Source: Corynebacterium suranareeae | Lineage (GTDB): Bacteria > Actinomycetota > Actinomycetes > Mycobacteriales > Mycobacteriaceae | Reading direction: 5' to 3' | Assembly (NCBI RefSeq): GCF_002355155.1 | Contig: NZ_AP017369.1 | Span: forward strand, 62,001 to 126,000 | Length of the DNA stretch: 64,000 nt | In this document: one piece after another, positions 56,717 to 64,000 of the stretch | Numbering within the stretch: the stretch's first letter is position 1 | How the letters are laid out: the number at the start of each line of letters is the position of its first letter | Program-made: the position numbers and the translations under genes | Notes under the pieces: generated by a model | Told to the model about the DNA's origin: nothing | Seen by the model: only the letters and a program-made list of their open reading frames with translations | The model's database searches: none

Positions 56717-57550
56717 ATGAGCAATGTGCAGCAGTTTCATCGATTTTTTGATGATTCCGCAGTCTACTATCCCTGTTTCGTCCCGCTAGACCGAGCAATC
56801 GGCGAACATTTTGATCGCCAGAACAAGCCGATGTCCAGATTCATCGGCACGCTTATTTTGCCTCTGGCCAAGTTGGAAGAAGCTGCTCAATACACCGGAG
56901 ATCAAGTACTGCGTGTATCTGCAGTAATCAGTACAGACGAACTGGGAGATCTGCGACGAGATTTCTATGAACTCCCCAACATTGATATCGCTTCGGTAGA
57001 AATCAAACTCGTTGGTGCAGCACTAACCACCACCGCGTGGCTTGATGATGTAGAAAAATTTATCCAACAACACCGCAACACTTTAGTGTGGGTGGAAATC
57101 CCTACCGCCTTGGTCACGGCAGATACCGTCCGAAGGCTGCGCCATATGGGAGCTGGCTTAAAGTACCGAACTGGTGGTGATCGGGAAGAGCTCTTCCCAG
57201 CACCCGAAGATTTGATAAAGGTGCTGAGTACTGCCATTTCTGCTTCATTGCCGTTCAAGCTCACTGCTGGTCTGCACCGTGCATTGCGGTACAAGGACGA
57301 AAAAACTGGCCGTCTGCATTTCGGTTTCCTTAATATTGCAGCTGCGGTGGCAACCCTGCGTTCTGGGAAAGGAGCGGATGAAGCACTGAAAATTCTTCAG
57401 GGCGATGATGCCGCTCCATTGGTTCATGCTTTGCAGAGTGATGAAAATTGGCGGGATTCATTCCGAAGTTTCAGCACGTGCAATGTGGTGGAACCGCTTA
57501 ACACCCTGATTGATCTTGATATTTTGGCAGAAAGCGATGTCCACCCTTAA
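56717..57550 (+). CDS. Unknown protein, paralogue of the one in the homogentisate operon
   Basis: 277 residues, cytoplasmic, no signal or membrane segment. By eye about half identical in the C-terminal part to the product at 61220: LRHMGAGLKYRTGGDREELF, LPFKLTAGLHRALRYKDEKT and LHFGFLNIAAAV. The repeated beta-strand/helix pattern with basic residues (KYRTGG, KLTAGLH) suggests a TIM-barrel-like fold; the family is uncharacterised to my knowledge. I chose ATG 56717, nine bases after GGAGAGG. It is monocistronic and convergent to the GntP gene. Confidence 0.7.
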   Translation: MSNVQQFHRFFDDSAVYYPCFVPLDRAIGEHFDRQNKPMSRFIGTLILPLAKLEEAAQYTGDQVLRVSAVISTDELGDLRRDFYELPNIDIASVEIKLVGAALTTTAWLDDVEKFIQQHRNTLVWVEIPTALVTADTVRRLRHMGAGLKYRTGGDREELFPAPEDLIKVLSTAISASLPFKLTAGLHRALRYKDEKTGRLHFGFLNIAAAVATLRSGKGADEALKILQGDDAAPLVHALQSDENWRDSFRSFSTCNVVEPLNTLIDLDILAESDVHP

Positions 57551-57571
57551 AAGCGGCAGAATAAGTAGTCA

Positions 57572-59035
57572 TTACTGCAGGGCTGGGAACATGAACCCAA
57601 GTGCAATAATGGCTAGGACTCCAATAAACGGAACGATCACCGTCACTACTCCAATATCCTTGTAGGACTGGCGGTGTGTCATTCCTGTGACCAGCAACAA
57701 TGTCACGATTGCGCCGTTGTGTGGCAGGGAATCGAAGGAAACTGAGGCCATAGCCATAGCGCGGTGGAGGAAATCTAGGGAGATGCCTTGGGCATCTGCC
57801 AAAGGAACAAGATACTCCGCGAAACTTTGCATCGCGATGGTAAGACCACCCGAGGAAGATCCTGTAATTCCCGCGATCACTGCTGTTGCAAGGGAACCCA
57901 CGATAACTGGGTTGTCGCTGACATCGAAAAGGCTGTCGCGGATAACAGCAAAAATGGCCAAGGACGCGATCACGCCACCATATGCTACTTCGGAAGCGGT
58001 GGTGAAGACGGGAAGCACAGCATTTTTCGCACCATCGGAAAGGGCGGTGATGTAGTCTTTAACGGATTTTGGAGACATGATAAAGATCGCGATGATGGCG
58101 GTAACAAGTGCTACCACCACTGACCACACACCAATCACATTAGACAGTGCAACCCCGCCAAATTTTTCTTCTGACAAGTAGGAGAAATCCAAAACATCCG
58201 ACAAGACATAAACAAACAGCAAGTTGGTGATGACAACAACCAGAATTGGAAATAACCCGATAAAGCCACGCAGGTGAAGATTGTGAGTGATGCGGGTGCG
58301 TTCTGCGATTACTACTCCGCGCTTTCCTACTTCTTCAAATTCATCATCGGTATTGGGGTTGGGATCTTTACCGTCGATGTAGTGGGAAGTATAGCCTTCG
58401 CCAGCCTTTTCCAGCTGCTTCTTGCGATAGTTCAACCATGCCATACCCAGCCCAAACGTAATGGCAGCGCCAATGATGCCTAGCAGCGGTGCGGCAAAGG
58501 ATGTGGTATTAAAAAATCGTGTTGGAATCGCATTGTGGATTTGTGGAGATCCCGGCAATGCAGCGGTGGCAAAAGTGAAGATACCCAGTGCAATTGCAGC
58601 TGGCATGAGCTTTTTAGGAATATTTGCTTCACGGAACAAAGCACTAGCAATGGGGTAGATCGTAAACGCAATAACCCAGGCAGACACGCCACCATAGGTG
58701 AGTAGTGCGGTGGCGATGACTGTTGCCAACACTGCTCGTTGAGGTCCAAGAAGTGTTGAAATCCAATGGGCTAGGTCTTTTGCTAGGCCACTCACGGTCA
58801 TGAGTCGACCAAAAATTGCCCCGGCCAAAAACAGTGGGAAGAAACTAACGATGAATCCACCCAAGGCAGGCATAAAAATTTGGGTATAGGTGGCTAACAT
58901 CGGGGCACCGGAGAATATCACCGCGATCATTGCGGAGATCGGGGCAATGACGACCACGGAATGGCCCCGGTAGGCCATGGTGATCAAAAATGCTAGTGAA
59001 ATTAAAATTCCAAGCAGGGGGATGAACGTAGACAT
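57572..59035 (-). CDS. GntP-family permease
   Basis: 487 residues with about twelve to fourteen helices. GntP/hydroxybutyrate-permease signatures: LGGFIVSFFPLFLAGAIFG, TYGGVSAWVIAF, LPGSPQIHNAIPT, GSSSGGLTIAM and SFDSLPHNGAIVTLL. A charged cytoplasmic loop of about 60 residues lies in the middle. Relatives carry gluconate, 3-hydroxybutyrate or other acids. Because the operator-like sequence at 59130-59147 resembles that before the homogentisate dioxygenase gene, it may import a substrate of that pathway. ATG 59035 has AAGGACG upstream. Confidence 0.85.
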   Translation of the reverse strand: MSTFIPLLGILISLAFLITMAYRGHSVVVIAPISAMIAVIFSGAPMLATYTQIFMPALGGFIVSFFPLFLAGAIFGRLMTVSGLAKDLAHWISTLLGPQRAVLATVIATALLTYGGVSAWVIAFTIYPIASALFREANIPKKLMPAAIALGIFTFATAALPGSPQIHNAIPTRFFNTTSFAAPLLGIIGAAITFGLGMAWLNYRKKQLEKAGEGYTSHYIDGKDPNPNTDDEFEEVGKRGVVIAERTRITHNLHLRGFIGLFPILVVVITNLLFVYVLSDVLDFSYLSEEKFGGVALSNVIGVWSVVVALVTAIIAIFIMSPKSVKDYITALSDGAKNAVLPVFTTASEVAYGGVIASLAIFAVIRDSLFDVSDNPVIVGSLATAVIAGITGSSSGGLTIAMQSFAEYLVPLADAQGISLDFLHRAMAMASVSFDSLPHNGAIVTLLLVTGMTHRQSYKDIGVVTVIVPFIGVLAIIALGFMFPALQ

Positions 59036-59129
59036 AAAACGTCCTTGGTTGAGGTGAGTCTGGGGGTGTTTATCTAAGACAATCGACAATTTATGTGATT
59101 GAGGGCACAGTACAATAACGCCCTGAAAA

Positions 59130-59147
59130 TAGTCAAGGCATGAACTA
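59130..59147. promoter_or_regulatory. Operator-like TAGT-N10-ACTA upstream of the GntP gene
   Basis: TAGTCAAGGCATGAACTA shares the ten bases GCATGAACTA and the same 18-base spacing with the site at 59973-59990. A hairpin AAAAGGG-N11-CCCTTTT (about 59151-59175) next to it may end the marR transcript. Confidence 0.55.
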
Positions 59148-59223
59148 ATAAAAGGGTAAAATTGACGCCCTTTTGACAAAAATCCCACGTGTGAAGCTAC
59201 ACCCGTTTATCCCCCGAAAGTAG

Positions 59224-59751
59224 CTAGCGCCTTTGCTCTCGAACCTCCTCTGCGCGCTTTCCGTTGAGGAGTTTATTGAGCAGTGAAATTAAAAGATCCC
59301 TTTCGATCGCGGTGAGGGAGCTAGACCATTGGGTTTCGAGGTCGTTTTGTAGAGGGAAGACTTTGTTTATATATTCCTCACCTTTGGGTGTGAGGATAAG
59401 GAGTTTTGACCTGCGATCTTCAGCCGATGCCTCCTGGGTAACATAACCCTGCTTGAGCAGTGGCTTCAGTAAATTTGAGATTGCCGATTTTCCCATTCCG
59501 GTTAGTTCAGCGGCTCGTGCCGGGGTGAGTGGACCAGCAAGCCAGACGACGAAAATAACGCGATAAGCTGCCCAACTTGACTCCTCGGGGCGGTGGACTG
59601 TCGCATCAAAGTCGTATGTGAGCAGGTGGGACACCCGATTAAGTGCTACGGAGAGCTGGTTGGCTGTTGGGTCTGAATGTGGAACTAGTTCGGCCACTTT
59701 GGAGCTGGCAAACTCTGCAAAATTCCGATATTCCAGATTGTCTTGTGTCAT
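59224..59751 (-). CDS. MarR-family regulator
   Basis: 175 residues. Winged helix: ARAAELTGMGKSAISNLLKPLLKQGYVTQEASAEDRRSKLL, preceded by a helical part with VHRPEESSWAAYRVIFVVW. MarR proteins bind aromatic ligands and repress nearby catabolic genes. It is divergent from the homogentisate operon, and related to the second MarR gene at 63375. GGAG lies five bases before ATG 59751. Likely the repressor acting at the TAGT-N10-ACTA sites or at the palindrome 59838-59854. Confidence 0.87.
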   Translation of the reverse strand: MTQDNLEYRNFAEFASSKVAELVPHSDPTANQLSVALNRVSHLLTYDFDATVHRPEESSWAAYRVIFVVWLAGPLTPARAAELTGMGKSAISNLLKPLLKQGYVTQEASAEDRRSKLLILTPKGEEYINKVFPLQNDLETQWSSSLTAIERDLLISLLNKLLNGKRAEEVREQRR

Positions 59752-59837
59752 TTCGTCTCCTTTGTTTGAAATGAGCATAATCCAATCCAAATTGCGTAGT
59801 TGTAAAAGGATCTTGGAATGTGTGAAAAGCCAATGGG

Positions 59838-59854
59838 GGTGAAAATTTCACCCT
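59838..59854. promoter_or_regulatory. Palindrome in the marR-hmgA interval
   Basis: GGGTGAAA-A-TTTCACCC, a perfect inverted repeat 87 bases upstream of the marR start, in the 257-base interval between divergent genes. Possible autoregulatory MarR site. Confidence 0.5.
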
Positions 59855-59972
59855 CTAAAGCAAAGATTGCAATGGTGTTAAAAGTGTTATTTTCCCGGGG
59901 GATTTATGGAAACCGTGAACATTGCAAGGTCTGTTGAGAATTGAGGGTAGACGAGAGTTTAAGTGAACGATA

Positions 59973-59990
59973 TAGTACATGCATGAACTA
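59973..59990. promoter_or_regulatory. Operator-like TAGT-N10-ACTA upstream of hmgA
   Basis: TAGTACATGCATGAACTA is palindromic except for its one A/A pair and sits 18 bases before ATG 60009, a position where bound repressor would block transcription. It shares GCATGAACTA with the site upstream of the GntP gene. Confidence 0.6.
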
Positions 59991-60008
59991 CATTGAAAGG
60001 GAAACATC

Positions 60009-61217
60009 ATGGCTTACTACCGTTCTCTAGGAACACTTCCTCGCCAGCGCCACACGGTTCTGCGCGGAGAAGATGGACGTTTACGTTTTGAAGAACTCAT
60101 GGGGGAAGAAGGCTTTTCCTCTGATTCATCGTTGCTGTACCACAAGGAAATTCCATCTGCATTGGTTGATGCGCGTCCGTGGGTGCTTCCGGATCAAACA
60201 CTGACTCCTAATGATCCGTTGATTCCACTGCACTTAAAGCTTCATGAATTAGATGCGCCCGCGGGACAAAAAGTTAATGCGGTGACAGATCGTCGTTTGG
60301 TTCTTGGAAACTCTGATGTACGTATTTCCTATGCGAAAGTAAATGAGACCTCGCCACTGTATAAAAACGGTGTCGGTGATGAATGCGTTTATGTTGAACG
60401 TGGCTCGGCACTTTTAGAAACTCAATTTGGTGCCCTAGAGGTATCCCAAGGCGATTATGCCATGATTCCTCGTGCAGCAATCCACCGCTGGGTCCTGCGA
60501 GATGGTGAAGAAGCACGACTTTATTTCATTGAAGCAAATAGCCATATCGCGCCACCAAAACGCTTTTTGTCCAAGTATGGCCAGCTTCTAGAACATGCTC
60601 CTTATTGTGAGCGTGACTTCCGAGGACCAACTGAGATTCTCTTACGTGAAGAAGAAGATGTAGAGGTTTATATCAAGCACCGTGGTGCAGGACCTTCCGG
60701 ATTGTCTGGTTCCATCCATGTCTTGCCTACACACCCATTTGATGTGGTGGCGTGGGATGGCTGCCTGTATCCCTATGTTTTCAACATCAAGGATTACATG
60801 CCGTTAACGGGTAAAGTGCACCAGCCACCACCATCGCACCAGGTGTGGGAGGGATGGAACTTTGTGATCTGCAACTTTGTTCCTCGAAAAGTTGATTACC
60901 ACGAGGGCGCGATCCCAGTTCCGTACTACCACTCCAACGTGGATTCTGATGAGGTCATGTTCTACGTCGAAGGTAACTATGAGGCACGAAAAGGGTCAGG
61001 AATTAAAGAAGGATCCATTTCTCTGCACCCTGGTGGACACCCGCACGGGCCACAGCCAGGTGCAATGGAAGCATCCCTTGGCGTTGAATACTTCGATGAG
61101 ACCGCAGTGATGGTTGATACCTTCAAACCTCTGCTGCTTGGTGAGGCAGGAATTGCCTGCAATGATCCAAAATATGCCTCTTCCTGGACTGGCGGTCGCT
61201 GGATTGGAGAGTCATAG
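60009..61217 (+). CDS. hmgA: Homogentisate 1,2-dioxygenase
   Basis: 402-residue cupin dioxygenase opening the homogentisate ring to maleylacetoacetate. Cupin start with CVYVERGSALLETQFGALEV near residue 125, and in the C-terminal domain the Fe(II) ligands in PYYHSNVDSDEVMFY (His and Glu) and LHPGGHPHGP (His). The sequence fits the shorter actinobacterial branch (about 400 residues against 430-445 in proteobacteria and humans). GAAAGGGAAAC precedes ATG 60009. First gene of a three-gene operon. Confidence 0.92.
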   Translation: MAYYRSLGTLPRQRHTVLRGEDGRLRFEELMGEEGFSSDSSLLYHKEIPSALVDARPWVLPDQTLTPNDPLIPLHLKLHELDAPAGQKVNAVTDRRLVLGNSDVRISYAKVNETSPLYKNGVGDECVYVERGSALLETQFGALEVSQGDYAMIPRAAIHRWVLRDGEEARLYFIEANSHIAPPKRFLSKYGQLLEHAPYCERDFRGPTEILLREEEDVEVYIKHRGAGPSGLSGSIHVLPTHPFDVVAWDGCLYPYVFNIKDYMPLTGKVHQPPPSHQVWEGWNFVICNFVPRKVDYHEGAIPVPYYHSNVDSDEVMFYVEGNYEARKGSGIKEGSISLHPGGHPHGPQPGAMEASLGVEYFDETAVMVDTFKPLLLGEAGIACNDPKYASSWTGGRWIGES

Positions 61218-61219
61218 GT

Positions 61220-62038
61220 GTGTCTACGCTTCAACAAATCACTAAATTTTTTGATGATGCCGCAATTTTTCCACCGGGCTTAGCACCGCTGCGCGAAGCG
61301 GTTCAAGCCCACATTGCAAGACGAGACGATCCCGTATCTCAAGTGGTGGGTCCATTCATTGTGCCTGTGGCAAAACTAGCGGAAGCTGCCACCTATGCAG
61401 GTGGGGAAAAACTTGATGTATCGGTGATTCTTAATTCCACAGAAGTTGATCTGTTGGTGGAAACAGCCAAAAAGTACTCCAACATTGAGATTGTGGCTGT
61501 GGAGGCCAAAATAGTTGATGGGCTTGAGGGGATAGCTGAAATACGGGAGAGGTTGGCGTCGACAAGCATTTTCGTTGAGCTACCCGCTGACCTGGTCAGC
61601 GCTGACAACCTTAAATATCTGCGCACGCTGGGCGCCGGGCTGAAGTTTCGCACCGGCGGGATCCGCCAAGAGCTTTTCCCCACATCACAGCAGCTTATCG
61701 ACGTGCTCGCTCTGGCAATCAGAACGGAAATCCCTTTCAAATTGACGGCTGGGTTGCATCGTGCGATGCGATACAAGGATGAAAAAACCGGATTTCAACA
61801 TTTTGGATTCCTCAATGTGGCCGCAGCTGTTAAAGAGTTGCAATCTGGGCATGGGGTAGAAGCAGCGCTTCAAATTTTGGACTCGGACGATGCGCAGCAA
61901 GTGATTGAAGTGGTGTCCAGGGATCAGCAGTGGCGCACATCGTTTCAAAGCTTTGGCACCTGCAGCATTGCAGAACCATTGGAAACTTTGGCAGATATTG
62001 GCTTTATCGACACCACGATTTTTGACATCGAAGGATAG
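61220..62038 (+). CDS. Unknown protein between hmgA and fahA; candidate maleylacetoacetate isomerase replacement
   Basis: 272 residues, cytoplasmic. GTG 61220 lies two bases after the hmgA stop and fahA starts five bases after its end, so the three are one transcript. Conserved with the paralogue at 56717: LRTLGAGLKFRTGGIRQELF (about residues 134-153), IPFKLTAGLHRAMRYKDEKT and FQHFGFLNVAAAV. The order of strands and basic residues suggests a phosphate- or carboxylate-binding barrel. It does not look like the zeta-class glutathione transferase or the DinB-type isomerase. Its position implies the missing isomerisation or another step of homogentisate breakdown; unproven. Confidence 0.75.
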   Translation: MSTLQQITKFFDDAAIFPPGLAPLREAVQAHIARRDDPVSQVVGPFIVPVAKLAEAATYAGGEKLDVSVILNSTEVDLLVETAKKYSNIEIVAVEAKIVDGLEGIAEIRERLASTSIFVELPADLVSADNLKYLRTLGAGLKFRTGGIRQELFPTSQQLIDVLALAIRTEIPFKLTAGLHRAMRYKDEKTGFQHFGFLNVAAAVKELQSGHGVEAALQILDSDDAQQVIEVVSRDQQWRTSFQSFGTCSIAEPLETLADIGFIDTTIFDIEG

Positions 62039-62043
62039 GACAT

Positions 62044-63270
62044 ATGACTTCAACGGCAGTAAAAGAACTAGCAACCGACGGTTTTGGAATCGAAAACCTC
62101 CCCTATGGTTCATTTGAACTTGAGGGTGAAACCCATTTGGGAGTCCGATTGGGGGATCACGTCATTGACCTTAAATCACTGATTTCCAAAATAGGTGGAT
62201 TAGACGAAGAGGTAGCTCGCGCAGCTTCCGCCTCCAACTTGGATCTGCTTCTAGCCGGCGGAAAAGCCATATGGTCACCGCTGCGTGCATGGTTGCAAAC
62301 AACCCTAAAAGATGAAGAGGCATCAGAAGAAGTACTGGCCAGCGCCGTGCCACTTAATGAAGTGACCATGAAGCTGCCATTTACCCCAGCTGATTACGTG
62401 GATTATTATGCGTCCGAGCATCACGCAACCAATCTTGGAAAAATGTTCCGCCCCAATGAAGATGCGCTAAAGCCCAACTGGAAGCACCTCCCAGTTGGAT
62501 ACCACGGCAGGTCAGGAACCATTTTTGCATCAGGAACAGATGTTATTCGCCCAAAGGGTTTGCGTCCCGGCCAAGATTCCATTCCATCATTTGGGCCAAG
62601 TAACCGGCTTGATATTGAAGCAGAGATGGGCTTTGTTCTAGGTGGATCTGCACCTCGTGGTGAGGTAAATATTGCAGATGCAGCAGATCATATTTTTGGC
62701 GCATTTTTGTTTAATGACTGGTCAGCTCGTGATATTCAAAACTATGAGTATGTGCCTTTAGGTCCCAACCTTGGAAAATCTTTCGCCTCCACGGTAGGCG
62801 AATGGGTTGTACCTTTTGAAGCTTTAAACGCGGCTCGAATCGCTCCACCGAAAAGAACTTTTGAGCTCGCGCCCTACCTTCAGGATCCAACAGATGAGCA
62901 CGGTGAATTTGGCCTCGATGTGACTTTAACCGTGCGTCTTAATGATCAAGCAGTGTCTCATCCTCCATTTGGGTTGATGTACTTTACCGCGCCACAAATG
63001 CTGGCACATATGACCGTTAATGGCGGTTCCCTGCGCCCAGGCGATATGTTTGCCTCGGGCACCATCTCTGGCCCGGATGCCAACCAACGTGGATCATTCA
63101 TTGAACTTTCCTGGGGTGGAAAAGAACCACTGCAACTCGAAGACGGTAGTGAGATCACCTTTCTCCGGGATGGCGATACCGTAACACTGCAAGCAGTTGC
63201 GCCTGGACCTGATGGTTCAACAATCAGCTTTGGTGACTGTGTGGGAACGATCAAACCAGCAACCGACTAA
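62044..63270 (+). CDS. fahA: Fumarylacetoacetase
   Basis: 408 residues, full FAH length. Catalytic and metal-binding motifs: DYVDYYASEHHATNLGKMFR (Asp ligand and catalytic His), LDIEAEMGFVLG (two Glu ligands), FNDWSARDIQNYE (Asp) and the late region MLAHMTVNGGSLRPGD. It splits fumarylacetoacetate to fumarate and acetoacetate, the last step of the pathway. GAAGGATAGGACAT precedes ATG 62044. Followed by a strong terminator. Confidence 0.95.
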   Translation: MTSTAVKELATDGFGIENLPYGSFELEGETHLGVRLGDHVIDLKSLISKIGGLDEEVARAASASNLDLLLAGGKAIWSPLRAWLQTTLKDEEASEEVLASAVPLNEVTMKLPFTPADYVDYYASEHHATNLGKMFRPNEDALKPNWKHLPVGYHGRSGTIFASGTDVIRPKGLRPGQDSIPSFGPSNRLDIEAEMGFVLGGSAPRGEVNIADAADHIFGAFLFNDWSARDIQNYEYVPLGPNLGKSFASTVGEWVVPFEALNAARIAPPKRTFELAPYLQDPTDEHGEFGLDVTLTVRLNDQAVSHPPFGLMYFTAPQMLAHMTVNGGSLRPGDMFASGTISGPDANQRGSFIELSWGGKEPLQLEDGSEITFLRDGDTVTLQAVAPGPDGSTISFGDCVGTIKPATD

Positions 63271-63278
63271 GCCTTGAA

Positions 63279-63326
63279 ACAAGAGCCGGTGTACGGAAAA
63301 GTAATTTTCCGCACACCGGCTCTTGT
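63279..63326 (+). terminator. Terminator of the homogentisate operon
   Basis: A 22-base stem with one mismatch around a four-base loop (arms begin ACAAGAGCCGGTGT and end ACACCGGCTCTTGT), eight bases after the fahA stop. Confidence 0.9.
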
Positions 63327-63374
63327 AATCTTTGGGGTAACAAGAAAGACGCTTTTCGACGAAAGAAGACGCAC

Positions 63375-63881
63375 ATGACGGTTAACTCAGAAAGTTTTGA
63401 ATACTGGGATTTTGTGCGAAGCAGCCGAGCGAAACTTTCGGAGGAATTATCTGGAATTGATATCAGCCCCAATGATTTAGCCATGATTCTCAACCGTGCA
63501 TCCGGTGTTGCCACCGGGGTTTCCGAAGCAGAAGTTCACCGCCCGAAAGGCATGGGGTGGAATGCCTTTAAAGTGCTTTTTATTTTGTGGATGGAAGGTG
63601 ACCTAGAGCAGCATCGCGTGGCCATGCTTGCAGGAACTAGCAGGGCAACCACCTCGTCGATCGTTAAATCTTTAGTCAGTGCAGGGTATGTAGAGCAAAC
63701 ACCGTCGACGATCGATAAACGCACGCATGTGCTTTCTTTGACGCTGTCAGGGGCAGAACTAATCAAAGAATCGTACTTGGAACAAAATGACATTTTATCC
63801 TCGTGGAACCGCAGACTGACTAAAACTGAACAAGAAATTTTAAAGATGCTGCTTTTGAAGTTGCTGCGAGGAGATGAATAG
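63375..63881 (+). CDS. MarR-family regulator, second copy
   Basis: 168 residues, related to the regulator at 59224: VHRPKGMGWNAFKVLFILW, HRVAMLAGTSRATTSSIVKSL and YVEQTPSTIDKRTHVLSLT. It may respond to a different intermediate or regulate another part of the locus. ATG 63375 has AAGACGCAC upstream, a weak site. It lies after the fahA terminator, thus probably has its own promoter. The 119 bases after it to the window end contain no supported gene. Confidence 0.85.
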   Translation: MTVNSESFEYWDFVRSSRAKLSEELSGIDISPNDLAMILNRASGVATGVSEAEVHRPKGMGWNAFKVLFILWMEGDLEQHRVAMLAGTSRATTSSIVKSLVSAGYVEQTPSTIDKRTHVLSLTLSGAELIKESYLEQNDILSSWNRRLTKTEQEILKMLLLKLLRGDE

Positions 63882-64000
63882 TTAGGGTTGCCGCGGATCT
63901 GGAGATTTTCAATTAAGTTTGAGGTATATCTCGGGCTCAAATAACTCAAATGAGCTGTAGGTTTCTGATTTGAGGTGGTATTAGAAGATGCAAAACACTG

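Noticed and set aside
57572-59035. Reading the GntP-type permease as a second citrate transporter
   Set aside because: The LPGSPQIHNAIPT and SFDSLPHNGA motifs are GntP-type, and the gene is remote from the citrate locus.
62044-63270. Fumarylacetoacetase as a bifunctional isomerase-hydrolase that would remove the need for an isomerase
   Set aside because: Its length (408 residues) equals ordinary fumarylacetoacetases; there is no additional domain.
63882-64000. A possible gene start at the right edge of the window
   Set aside because: No start with a ribosome-binding site and no coding pattern in the 119 bases available.

Overview
The window looks like chromosome of Corynebacterium, in or very close to the C. 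glutamicum group. I base this on recognising several gene neighbourhoods from memory, with no database search: the citrate locus citH-citAB, bioB followed by the small bsaP gene, the riboflavin transporter ribM under an FMN riboswitch, a cis-CaaD homologue almost identical to the studied C. glutamicum enzyme Cg10062, codA beside a drug/metabolite exporter, and a 16S-23S-5S rRNA operon without spacer tRNAs.

Layout. 0-3 kb: a polar amino-acid ABC transporter. 3.3-14.9 kb: a probable sulfur-scavenging locus: a DUF1684 gene and a divergent long operon (flavin monooxygenases, a dipeptide-type ABC importer, a 39-codon small ORF, an FAD/NAD(P)-binding protein), each preceded by a TAGAC-N6-GTCTA palindrome as bound by McbR. 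15.2-17.5 kb: a small island with a HTH antitoxin, a PIN-domain toxin and an unknown membrane protein. 17.7-29.8 kb: aldehyde dehydrogenase, an unknown protein, a VTC-DUF4956-CotH operon, CorA, the cis-CaaD homologue, a ClC channel, ribM and a PIN-PhoH protein. 29.8-35.9 kb: citrate uptake and its two-component system. 36-37.7 kb: biotin synthase with BsaP and a CHY zinc-finger protein. 37.7-43.6 kb: rRNA operon. 43.7-48.8 kb: exporter, codA, two tandem secreted paralogues and a sirtuin.

49.2-63.9 kb is an accessory catabolic block. The first part (transporter, two short-chain dehydrogenases, an NTF2-like protein, a ketosteroid-dehydrogenase-like flavoprotein, IclR regulator) looks like a pathway that oxidises and desaturates an alicyclic ring compound of unknown identity. 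After two lipase-like genes comes a homogentisate block: homogentisate 1,2-dioxygenase, an unknown 272-residue protein, fumarylacetoacetase, two related MarR regulators, a GntP-type permease and a second copy of the unknown protein. No recognisable maleylacetoacetate isomerase is present, and the unknown protein sits exactly where that gene would be expected. This is the best candidate for undescribed biology in the window.

A second notable signal is a short motif, GCTTNTCGACG (often followed by CC), which I counted 21 times on the two strands, inside genes in several reading frames and between genes. Chance would give far fewer than one. No CRISPR array, insertion sequence, prophage or tRNA gene was found.
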